From: Oligoflexales bacterium
GTDB lineage: Bacteria > Bdellovibrionota_B > Oligoflexia > Oligoflexales > RGVZ01
Direction: 5' to 3'
Assembly (NCBI GenBank): GCA_947468665.1
Contig: CANILH010000012.1
Span: 1 to 55,669 of the forward strand
DNA: 55,669 nucleotides
In this document: positions 41,254 through 49,540 of the stretch, in pieces
Numbering within the stretch: the first letter of the stretch is position 1
How the letters are laid out: every line of letters starts with the position of its first letter
The notes under the pieces: generated by a model
Database searches by the model: none
Told to the model about the DNA's origin: nothing
Seen by the model: the letters and a program-made list of their open reading frames with translations, nothing else
Position numbers and translations under genes: made by a program

Positions 41254-44200
41254 GTCATACGCCTTGTGATCGCGAGGTAATAACGAGGAAGCACCTTTTC
41301 TTCTACCGCGGTTTCAAGCAATTTGGTAGCGGCCTTTCCAATCGTGATATGTCCCGCGTGAGTCACGGCCGTCAAATACTCCTTGCCTCCGCCGTCAATC
41401 CGGCTTGTATCATAACTCACAAGGAAAACTTGCTCATATCCCATTGGAGCGTAAACTTCCCAATAACGCAGATCGCGACCGTCACGCAGCCTAAGCGAGG
41501 CCTGATTAAACGCCGTCACACGATTCTCCACACCAAGTACCACCGGCCTTGATGGCCCGTAATGGCCAGAAGACACCAGGTTCGCGTCCTTCTCAAACAG
41601 ACTATATGACAGCATGATTTCATCCATCCGGCCCGCGAGGCCAGAGGAATTAAGAAGGCCCTGAAGGTGATTCCTTAAGTCGGCCACGTCGCTTTTCGCC
41701 TGCCCCAACATAGAGACAATTTCCCGGATGATCAGGACTTGATAAAGTATCTGGTTCGCGAACCTGTCGCGCTCCATGGCGTCGCCCTTGACGCAAAAAT
41801 AGACAACAAGATACTGAGCCGCGCCCCAGTTAAGCCCAAGATACCAGCTGGCCTCCCGCTCCTTGCGAAGCTTTCCGCTCAATTTTATGTCAAGCCATGG
41901 AACAGGATCAAAAAACACGCCGCCCATCGCAGATAGTTCCCGCGGAATTTTCCGGTTGGACGCCTCCAGGTAACTTGCGACGGACGGAAGCTTCTGAGTC
42001 ATCAGAATACCGATCTGCGCGCCAATCGCGTCCAGCTCCCGCTTGGTCCGCTGGAGATCAGACTGCGCCTGTGACCCGAACTCACTCAGTACAATCAAAC
42101 CGACGGTCTCAGAGCCTGCCCTGACGGGCACCAAAGTCAGCATACCCTCAGTCGCTGGCGTAGACGCACGACCGCGGAAAACATCAGACGTACCGGACTC
42201 AGACCTCATTGTGGCGGCGGAACCTGACGAGGGAGACTCACCACGCTCCCCAGGAAGAATCTGGGTTGATCCCAAATCAATGATTTCCTCGGGCTTGAGA
42301 GTAGCTCCAAGGTCGACATCCCGATCCTCTGTTATTGGCTCAGAAAACGACGCGCTCTGCTCCTGACCTGTCAGATGCAAAACCAATGTGGAGCGAATCG
42401 TAAAATAAGGGGCGACTGAACGGGTCATACCCCGCGCTTTCTCCAAATCCCCGGTTGAGTAAATCACACCCCCGGGAGAAATTCCGTCGGCCAGAAAAAC
42501 ACTTACCACGCAATCGGGATAAATCGTCCTAATAATTTCCGCGGATCCACTCAAATCCTCGGCAATCTCAGACTCACGATTCAGACAGGAAACAAGGTAA
42601 TCCAGGTTCTGCGCGACCGCCTCCGGCCACGCTAATAAAGGCACTACATGACTTGATGTCAGTGACTCCGCAGTCGGGGCTTCCACCGTTACTTTTACCC
42701 TGAGCCTCTCCATAATTCTTCGAATATGTGTCGCGACACCTGACATCTCGTGATCCTGCGCCAATTTCAGGGCGATATTCAAATAGTCACCACGACGACT
42801 GAGTCCTGACCGGACCAGGTGAGAGCCAAACCATAAATACGACAGCACCTGTACCAGGATGTTTCCATCGGTTTTCGCGCCTTTTAGAGCCTTGTCGAAT
42901 AATTGCTTAACGTCACGAGATCCGGTCAATTCCCCGGTTCTCGCGATAACAAGCATCTGAACGGTCCGCTCCGGCTGGATCCAGCGCCAGCGCGAGTTCT
43001 TGGCCCGCAGACTCGATAACCACTCATAAATATCAGTGTTTTTCGTCAACTGCCTGCCATACTCAATCTCAAACATTACCGGGAACACGATCAAAAAAAG
43101 ACCGAGAAAGTCTTCCTGCCATACGGCCAAATCCTCGTCTCCCCGCCGCTTCATCCACTGCTCAATCACTTTGCCAAAGCTCGCCCTTGTGTGATCATCC
43201 TCGCCCCGGGCGAAAACAAGCAGCGCAGTAACGACATTACTGAATAAATCCTCACGCCCGCCAACCGCACGCCGGCGTCTCAAAAAATCCTCACCAATTT
43301 TAACCAGGCGTTGACGCTTACCCTGCAGAAGCAGGCCAAACATTAAAATCGCCATTGACTGCGGACTGAGCCAGTTCCGGCTCGGAATTGTGAAGCGCAC
43401 TTCGGCATTCAATTCGTCCTGCCCGGAAAATTTTCCATTAATCAGATCAATATACTGTCTGAATACAAGCATGCTGCCGTACGCCAGTCGATCCTGATCC
43501 CGATCCACCCGGTGAGCCCCCTCACGCAGATGAAGGGCTATATCTTCCATCCTGCCTTTCACATAATCAATCGTCATGGCCCGCGTTAGTGAGACGTACC
43601 CGGAAGACCTCGAGTACCCTGCCTCACGGGCGAGACGGTCAGCGGTATCAAACAGCCTATAAGCGCTGGAAACAGCGCCAAGCCTCGTGAGCATCGCCGC
43701 GCGATCGGCGGTGACTTTAATTGCCATGGAAATGGATGCGCGCCCCGAAACAACTTCACGACGCGCCGCATCGTGAGCCATATCGGCGAGTTCGGCATTT
43801 TGACGACCACCGACAACCGAAAGCAGATATTTCAGTTTGGCTCCCGCAAATAAAGTTTCGACAGCGTCACCGCGTTGTCGCCAGTTGGCCCAACAAAGTT
43901 TTAACCCCGTGACAATCCCTCCGCGACGGGACCCACTGGTGATAATATCAATCGCGATATTCAGGTAAAGCCGCACCCGGTCGGCCCACCCCACAACAGG
44001 AGCTCTCTGACCGATGGCTGCAAGCCCCCGGTGGATGAGTGTCGTAGCTTCTGAGATATTTCCGCAGACCATATGAAGTTGGGCAGCCTTCGCGGCGGCC
44101 GCGGAATACTCAACTCTGGACATTGGCTGCTTCAGCAGCTCCGCGTATCGCTGCAAGGCCACCTTAAAGTTTGTCTGCCCGGCGTTAACATCCGCAAGCC

Positions 44201-46658
44201 GCTCAATAACGCGCCTGCGCAAGCCTTGATCCAGACCAGATGCATGAGCACTATCGATAATCTCAAGGGCAATACGGTAATAGTTGTTGGCCGCGGTCCA
44301 GCCCTGCTTCAGTTTGATTGCGTCACCAGCCTCAAGGTTATACTTGAGCGCCATTTTTTCACGATCGGGACTTGGCGTGGTTTGGTCGCGACTTTTGTTA
44401 AGATGTTGCGCGAGGGCGAACAGCATCTGATCCTTTGGCCGCTCAATTGTCGCAAGCAATTGACTGGCGATCGCGCCATGAAGATCCATGAGCTCCTGAT
44501 CGTCAATCACGTCATAAATTGCGTCGCGAACTTTTTTGTGGATAAAAATATACGCTTTCCCGAGATGCTTTGTATCAGCTGGTTCCGGATGACGAACAAG
44601 GAGACCATCGTCAATCGCCCTCTCAATTAACTTAACAACATTGGCCGACGAGTTGCGCCCGGCGAGCAGAAGAGTCTCATACTGGAATGACATCCCGCAC
44701 GTCGCGGCAGTTCTTAGAATCGTGAGATCGGCACCTTTAAATTCAGAAATTCGGCCGAGAACAAGATCAACGGCGGTCAGACTGACTTTCGCTCCCTGAA
44801 TTTCTTGAATATTCCATTCCCACCCCTTCTCTTTACGGTTGACCCGGATCATGTCGAGAGCCACCATGCGTCGCGTCAGCTCAACAAGCCGCATGGGAAC
44901 ACCACCGCTCCTCGCGACGAGATGTTCGACCAAATCGCGCCCTTCGAGAGGGTTCTGACGCAATAACGCGGAAACAACATTATGTGACGCCTCAAAATCC
45001 AACGCTCTGAGCGCAACCTCCGCGAATCTGAGCTTCAACCCACGGAATTTCGCGATAAATCGGTTGAATGGCGTGTCAGGAGCCCCAAGGTCAAGTCGAC
45101 AGCCTATGACCAGTTGAAATCTCAGTGAGTTGGCGTTGGAGAAAAACTGGTCAATCAGCGCAAGACTCTTCTCATCGGCCCAGTGGACATCGTCAAGGAT
45201 CATGACAAGCGGTTGTGACTCGGGGACCAGACATTTCGTAAAATCAGAAAACGCTTTCGCGAACCGGGCATAACGATCGCCATCAATGTCGATACCGTCT
45301 TCCGGCTCAGGAATATCCTGAAGAAACGGCTTCAGACCCGGCACAACTGAAGCGACAAGATGCACTTCTGGACCGATCACCTGTTTCAGACGCCGCGATA
45401 AAACGTCGGCATCAACCGGAGACGTCTTGGCGGTCTTGACCAGCAGCTCGTTAAACGCGTTCGCAAGAGCGTTAAAGGGCAGCGCATTCTCGTGCTGCGT
45501 GAAAACACCACTGACAAATTTAATGCGCTGAATCGCGAGCGACGCCTGAAACTCGTCCAGCAGGCGGGTTTTACCCATCCCTGGTCCGCCACTGATAACT
45601 GTAATCCTCCCGCGCGCTTTAACTTCTGCCACTTGTTTATACTCGTTTGAGATAGCTGTCAGTTCCTTCCCGCGCCCCTGAAGAGGCACTTGTGCTGACA
45701 CCGCGAAAAAACTATCTTTGAGAGCCAGGGGGAACGACGGCACAGCGCGCGGTTTTAGCTCCCACAGCGCCTTTGCGCGAAGCAGATCTGCAGACAGCGA
45801 AAACGCAGTCTGATAACGATCATCTGGTCTCTTCGCAAGTAATTTATGAATAATTTGAGCGACCACCGAGGGGACGTCAGGCCTCAGGTTCTGAATCGGC
45901 TCGGCTTCCGAGGCTTGATGCGCGCGCTCAAGATCGGCCCGACTCTCACCACTAAACGGCGGATGCCCGGTGAGGATCTCGTACAGAACGCAGCCGAGCG
46001 AGTAGAGATCAACCCGATGGTCAGGTACGCCAAAACCCGTGATAGTTTGCTCAGGCGCCATGTAGATTGGGGTGCCTGCCCGTTCTTCCGCTGAACCATC
46101 GTCACGGCCGATCATCGTCCCGAGACGCGCCACACCGAAGTCGAGGACGCGGACATGTACGCCGCGATCGTCACCGGCCGCCTGACTGATGATAATGTTG
46201 TGCGGCTTGATATCCCTGTGAATTATATTTTTTCCATGGGTGTAGTCCAGCGCGTCAGCGACCTGGAGCCCCACCTGAAATAAAAACGCGAGATCCTTGC
46301 GGCCGTCCGCCGTAAGGCTGTCCTTGAGGTTTTTCCCCCGGGCATAGTCCATCACGATGTAATAACCGCCCGTAAAATCTTTAGACTCCTCTCCCTGGAA
46401 AATCCCAAGCTCATGGAACGCGATAATATTTGAATGATAGAGCCTGCTCATTACAGCTGCCTCCTTCTGGAAGCGGAGTAAATCAGATGATGACATCTTT
46501 TGAGTTCGATGAATCAGTTTAATAGCGACATCATTGGATGGATCATCTACGTGAAAGGCGCGATAAACAGCTCCCATGCCTCCGCGACCGAGCTCCTGCT
46601 CGATGCAATAGCGCTGGCCAATCCACTTACCTGTGAATCTGTTTGAGGGGCCGCTCAC
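41250..46658 (-). CDS. giant Ser/Thr protein kinase with AAA ATPase, helical repeats, GAF-like and pseudo-phosphatase regions
   Basis: The 1802-residue protein starts with a complete Hanks kinase: glycine loop GRGGMGAVY (24-32), Lys47, HRDIKPHN (147-154), DFG (173-175), APEQ (201-204). An AAA/STAND ATPase follows, with GGPGMGKT (357-364) and LVMILDDVHWAD, then ~700 residues of helical repeats (TPR-like). A GAF-like region (~1335-1560) is broken by a Ser/Thr/Gly-rich insert. The last ~225 residues (1578-1802) follow the SpoIIE/PP2C strand order but lack the acidic metal ligands. It is a cytosolic signal integrator; ligand and targets unknown. GTG 46658 lies 4 nt after GGGAGG. First gene of a unit with two ArsA-like ATPases and probably mlaEFD. 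Confidence 0.9.
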   Translation of the reverse strand: MSGPSNRFTGKWIGQRYCIEQELGRGGMGAVYRAFHVDDPSNDVAIKLIHRTQKMSSSDLLRFQKEAAVMSRLYHSNIIAFHELGIFQGEESKDFTGGYYIVMDYARGKNLKDSLTADGRKDLAFLFQVGLQVADALDYTHGKNIIHRDIKPHNIIISQAAGDDRGVHVRVLDFGVARLGTMIGRDDGSAEERAGTPIYMAPEQTITGFGVPDHRVDLYSLGCVLYEILTGHPPFSGESRADLERAHQASEAEPIQNLRPDVPSVVAQIIHKLLAKRPDDRYQTAFSLSADLLRAKALWELKPRAVPSFPLALKDSFFAVSAQVPLQGRGKELTAISNEYKQVAEVKARGRITVISGGPGMGKTRLLDEFQASLAIQRIKFVSGVFTQHENALPFNALANAFNELLVKTAKTSPVDADVLSRRLKQVIGPEVHLVASVVPGLKPFLQDIPEPEDGIDIDGDRYARFAKAFSDFTKCLVPESQPLVMILDDVHWADEKSLALIDQFFSNANSLRFQLVIGCRLDLGAPDTPFNRFIAKFRGLKLRFAEVALRALDFEASHNVVSALLRQNPLEGRDLVEHLVARSGGVPMRLVELTRRMVALDMIRVNRKEKGWEWNIQEIQGAKVSLTAVDLVLGRISEFKGADLTILRTAATCGMSFQYETLLLAGRNSSANVVKLIERAIDDGLLVRHPEPADTKHLGKAYIFIHKKVRDAIYDVIDDQELMDLHGAIASQLLATIERPKDQMLFALAQHLNKSRDQTTPSPDREKMALKYNLEAGDAIKLKQGWTAANNYYRIALEIIDSAHASGLDQGLRRRVIERLADVNAGQTNFKVALQRYAELLKQPMSRVEYSAAAAKAAQLHMVCGNISEATTLIHRGLAAIGQRAPVVGWADRVRLYLNIAIDIITSGSRRGGIVTGLKLCWANWRQRGDAVETLFAGAKLKYLLSVVGGRQNAELADMAHDAARREVVSGRASISMAIKVTADRAAMLTRLGAVSSAYRLFDTADRLAREAGYSRSSGYVSLTRAMTIDYVKGRMEDIALHLREGAHRVDRDQDRLAYGSMLVFRQYIDLINGKFSGQDELNAEVRFTIPSRNWLSPQSMAILMFGLLLQGKRQRLVKIGEDFLRRRRAVGGREDLFSNVVTALLVFARGEDDHTRASFGKVIEQWMKRRGDEDLAVWQEDFLGLFLIVFPVMFEIEYGRQLTKNTDIYEWLSSLRAKNSRWRWIQPERTVQMLVIARTGELTGSRDVKQLFDKALKGAKTDGNILVQVLSYLWFGSHLVRSGLSRRGDYLNIALKLAQDHEMSGVATHIRRIMERLRVKVTVEAPTAESLTSSHVVPLLAWPEAVAQNLDYLVSCLNRESEIAEDLSGSAEIIRTIYPDCVVSVFLADGISPGGVIYSTGDLEKARGMTRSVAPYFTIRSTLVLHLTGQEQSASFSEPITEDRDVDLGATLKPEEIIDLGSTQILPGERGESPSSGSAATMRSESGTSDVFRGRASTPATEGMLTLVPVRAGSETVGLIVLSEFGSQAQSDLQRTKRELDAIGAQIGILMTQKLPSVASYLEASNRKIPRELSAMGGVFFDPVPWLDIKLSGKLRKEREASWYLGLNWGAAQYLVVYFCVKGDAMERDRFANQILYQVLIIREIVSMLGQAKSDVADLRNHLQGLLNSSGLAGRMDEIMLSYSLFEKDANLVSSGHYGPSRPVVLGVENRVTAFNQASLRLRDGRDLRYWEVYAPMGYEQVFLVSYDTSRIDGGGKEYLTAVTHAGHITIGKAATKLLETAVEEKVLPRYYLAITRRMT

Positions 46659-46770
46659 GAAACCTCCCGTTTTAATTCAGGCGAACAACACAATAAAATC
46701 CATGATTTAACACTTTGGTTGATCGGCTGCTTATGGAGAAAGCATGAGTTCCGGATCTTTTGCTCCCGCT

Positions 46771-46799
46771 TTGACGGTTGGAGCCAGGGCGTGTAACAT
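46771..46799 (+). promoter_or_regulatory. sigma-70-type promoter of pyk
   Basis: TTGACG (46771-46776), exactly 17 nt, then TAACAT (46794-46799), about 70 nt before the pyk ATG. Five of six and four of six consensus bases match. Confidence 0.6.
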
Positions 46800-46869
46800 A
46801 TCATAAGGATTTGTTTTTTAGACAATTTTGAATCGAAACCACCATCCGTTTCCCTGCAAGGAGCACCTC

Positions 46870-48360
46870 ATGGCCCAAGTCGCGCCATCTACCACAATCA
46901 AACTCCAAAATTTCCATAACGTCTCCGCCGACGCTATACGCCATTGTAAAATAATAGGGACTCTTGGCCCGTCATCCTCTGATGAGAAAACCCTTCGCGA
47001 GCTCATCCTGGCTGGACTCAACATCGCGCGCCTGAACTTCAGTCACGGCGAGTACGATGTTCACAAGAAAAATATCGAGATGGTTCGCCGTATCTCTGCC
47101 GAGACCGGTTATCCCGTCGCGATATTGCAGGATCTTCAAGGTCCCAAAATCCGTTGCGGAAAGCTAATCGACGGCGGCATAAACATAAAGCGGGGTGAAA
47201 CCTATACCCTTGTATTCGGCGTTGAGCAGACTGACCCGAAAATCATCCCGATTGACTACAGGGATCTTGTTAAGGACGTCGCCGTAGGACAGCGCGTGAT
47301 GATGGATGACGGAAATTTCATTCTTCGCATTGATGCCATAAAGGGTGACAACGTTATTGTCCGGGTCGAGGATGGCGGCTACCTGAAGCCCCGCAAAGGC
47401 GTGAACTTTCCTGACGCGAAACTTTCACTGCCAGCGATGACCGACAAGGACAGCCGGGATCTGCTGTTTGGAATACAAAATAATGTTGATTACGTCGCGC
47501 TGTCTTTCGTGCAGGGGCCTGAGGACGTTTACGGCATCAAGAAAATGATTAAGGCCATGGGATCCGATATTCCTGTTATCGCGAAAATCGAGAAGCTTCC
47601 CGCCATCGAGACCATCGACGAGATCGCCATCGCCGCTGACGGACTTATGGTTGCCCGCGGAGACCTTGGCGTCGAGGGCGACGTAGAGCGCGTACCGGGA
47701 TTTCAGCGCCTGATTCTCGCCGCTGGAGCCCGCCACGCCAAACCGGTCATTGTCGCGACCCAGATGCTGGAGTCCATGATCGAGAACCCGCAAGCCACGC
47801 TTGCCGAGGTTGCCGATGTCGCCAACGGCGTTCTTGACGGCGCTGACTGCGTGATGCTTTCCGGTGAGGTTGCTTCCGGAAAATACCCGGTTGAATGCGT
47901 CAAAACCATGGTCAACATCATTAGCGAAGTGGAGCACTGGACCTTCAAACGTCCTGACCGCTTTTCGGACGTCGCTTTTGATCCCAAGAAAACCTGGGAA
48001 GATCACGAAGCGATCGCCCGCGCCGCCTGCGAGGCTGCCGACTCCCTCAACGCCAAGGCTATCGTCGCATTAACCCTGACCGGCAGCATTGCCCGCAGTA
48101 TCGCAAAATGGCGCCCGAAGACACCCGTTATCGCGATCTCGCCACGCCCGGAAGTAGCGAACAGGATGAGCCTTATCTGGGGGGTTTATGGCATGCAAAA
48201 CCCGCTGTTTTACAACACCGACGAGCTCTTGCAGCAATTACCCGAACTTCTTAAAAAATTAGGCCTTGTCGTGTCTGGCGACACGATTGTCATCACTGCC
48301 GGCATCCCAATCAATCAGGTGCGTCCCACCAATATGGTTAAAATCGATCGGATACCTTAG
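46870..48360 (+). CDS. pyk: pyruvate kinase
   Basis: A 496-residue glycolytic enzyme converting PEP and ADP to pyruvate and ATP. Conserved parts: KIIGTLGPSS, NIARLNFSHG, LQDLQGPKIRCG, the active-site IPVIAKIEK, MVARGDLGVE and VIVATQMLESM. The C-terminal allosteric domain is present (ALTLTGSIARSIAKWRPKTPVIAISP). ATG 46870 has AAGGAG 6 nt upstream. Its last 102 nt overlap the 3' end of the opposing GGDEF gene, with no room for a terminator between them. Confidence 0.97.
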   Translation: MAQVAPSTTIKLQNFHNVSADAIRHCKIIGTLGPSSSDEKTLRELILAGLNIARLNFSHGEYDVHKKNIEMVRRISAETGYPVAILQDLQGPKIRCGKLIDGGINIKRGETYTLVFGVEQTDPKIIPIDYRDLVKDVAVGQRVMMDDGNFILRIDAIKGDNVIVRVEDGGYLKPRKGVNFPDAKLSLPAMTDKDSRDLLFGIQNNVDYVALSFVQGPEDVYGIKKMIKAMGSDIPVIAKIEKLPAIETIDEIAIAADGLMVARGDLGVEGDVERVPGFQRLILAAGARHAKPVIVATQMLESMIENPQATLAEVADVANGVLDGADCVMLSGEVASGKYPVECVKTMVNIISEVEHWTFKRPDRFSDVAFDPKKTWEDHEAIARAACEAADSLNAKAIVALTLTGSIARSIAKWRPKTPVIAISPRPEVANRMSLIWGVYGMQNPLFYNTDELLQQLPELLKKLGLVVSGDTIVITAGIPINQVRPTNMVKIDRIP

Positions 48361-49311
48361 GGTCATGCCGGTGAGCGTGTTGCGACCGGCCTCTTTACTT
48401 TTGTAGAGCATCGCGTCAGCGCACTTCACGACATCCTCAGGACGTCCGCTAAATTTCGGTGGTACCCAGCAAAGGCCCATGCTGCATGTTACGCGGACCG
48501 AGTGCTCCTGAAAATCGAATAATTTTCCTTCGATAATCCGGCGCACGTTATCGACCTTAGACATCATGACGAGAGGATCCATACCTCTCAGTACAATAAT
48601 GTATTCATCGCCGCCGTAACGGGCCGCAAAATCCGTTGACTCAAAAAACTTGTTGTCGCCGAGTATATGCCCCACTGACTTTATGATAAAACTGCCGACC
48701 ATGTGATTCATAGTGTCATTAACTCTCTTGAAGTGATCAAGATCGATCATAATCACCGCGAGCCCCGATGTACCCTCCTGGTTTTCTTTTAGCGCCATCG
48801 CGAATTTCTTAAGAAACCCGCGCATGTTCGCCAGCCCCGTCAGCTCATCGGTCTGATTCATCACCTGAAGTTTATGGACCGAAGCCCTCAAGTCATCAGC
48901 CGCCAACTTATGATTGAAAACAGTCGTGATTTTTAATTTTAATATCGCCGCGCTGGTCCGCGTCGATATGACGTCATCAGCTCCCGCGTTATAATTGTTT
49001 ATCGCGAGCTCATCAAAACCCTCATCTATCGTCGCCATAACGATGATTCCCGCGTGCCTTTTGCCGTCTATCTTCCGAATATGAAGAACCAGTGCCTCTG
49101 AGTAACCGGACGAAAACCCACTGATCACGACAACATCAGAGTGGATTCTCTTATAGAGCTGGGCCGCAGCCTGTGGATCACTCTCCAGATCTATCCGACT
49201 GAGTGATGTCCCCATGGAATCCCGCAAACCCATATCGAGTATATTCGCATCATTCCGGTCGCGACTGACAACCAGAAGAGACAAAGGTTTTGAAGGCACC
49301 TGCAAAACCAC
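48259..49311 (-). CDS. diguanylate cyclase (GGDEF) with degenerate receiver domain
   Basis: A 350-residue protein. The N-terminal ~130 residues have the alternating fold of a response-regulator receiver, but the phospho-acceptor position reads VVVISGFSSG, with no Asp, and the conserved Lys is absent. The GGDEF domain begins with DELTGLANMRGF and has metal Asp190 (DLDHFK) and the active site YGGDEY (GGDEY at 233-237), so c-di-GMP synthesis is likely. No RxxD inhibitory site precedes it. GTG 49311 has GGAGG 6 nt upstream; TTG 49323 lacks one. The gene end overlaps pyk by 102 nt on the other strand. Confidence 0.88.
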   Translation of the reverse strand: MVLQVPSKPLSLLVVSRDRNDANILDMGLRDSMGTSLSRIDLESDPQAAAQLYKRIHSDVVVISGFSSGYSEALVLHIRKIDGKRHAGIIVMATIDEGFDELAINNYNAGADDVISTRTSAAILKLKITTVFNHKLAADDLRASVHKLQVMNQTDELTGLANMRGFLKKFAMALKENQEGTSGLAVIMIDLDHFKRVNDTMNHMVGSFIIKSVGHILGDNKFFESTDFAARYGGDEYIIVLRGMDPLVMMSKVDNVRRIIEGKLFDFQEHSVRVTCSMGLCWVPPKFSGRPEDVVKCADAMLYKSKEAGRNTLTGMTLRYPIDFNHIGGTHLIDWDAGSDDNRVARHDKA

Positions 49312-49540
49312 AAAATCCTCCAAATCGCTCTAAATTCATACGGGTCGGGCCAATCCCTCCCCCAGCCACTTATCGTCCCGCGTCCAAAAAAACTTAATTT
49401 AGTCACAAAATTTCTCTATTTATCCTGTAATTTCGGGCTCGAAACATAAGCCACAAGGTGCTCTTCCGAAGAGTCACTACAGATGTACTTTTCGTCACCC
49501 GATAACCTCAAGGCACGAATAAATTTAAGGGATCTGAACC

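Noticed and set aside
44073-44630. 185-codon plus-strand open frame within the kinase gene
   Set aside because: No ribosome site, no motif, fully inside a conserved multidomain gene on the other strand.
47425-48006. 193-codon minus-strand open frame within pyruvate kinase
   Set aside because: Antisense to highly conserved pyk sequence; typical shadow frame.
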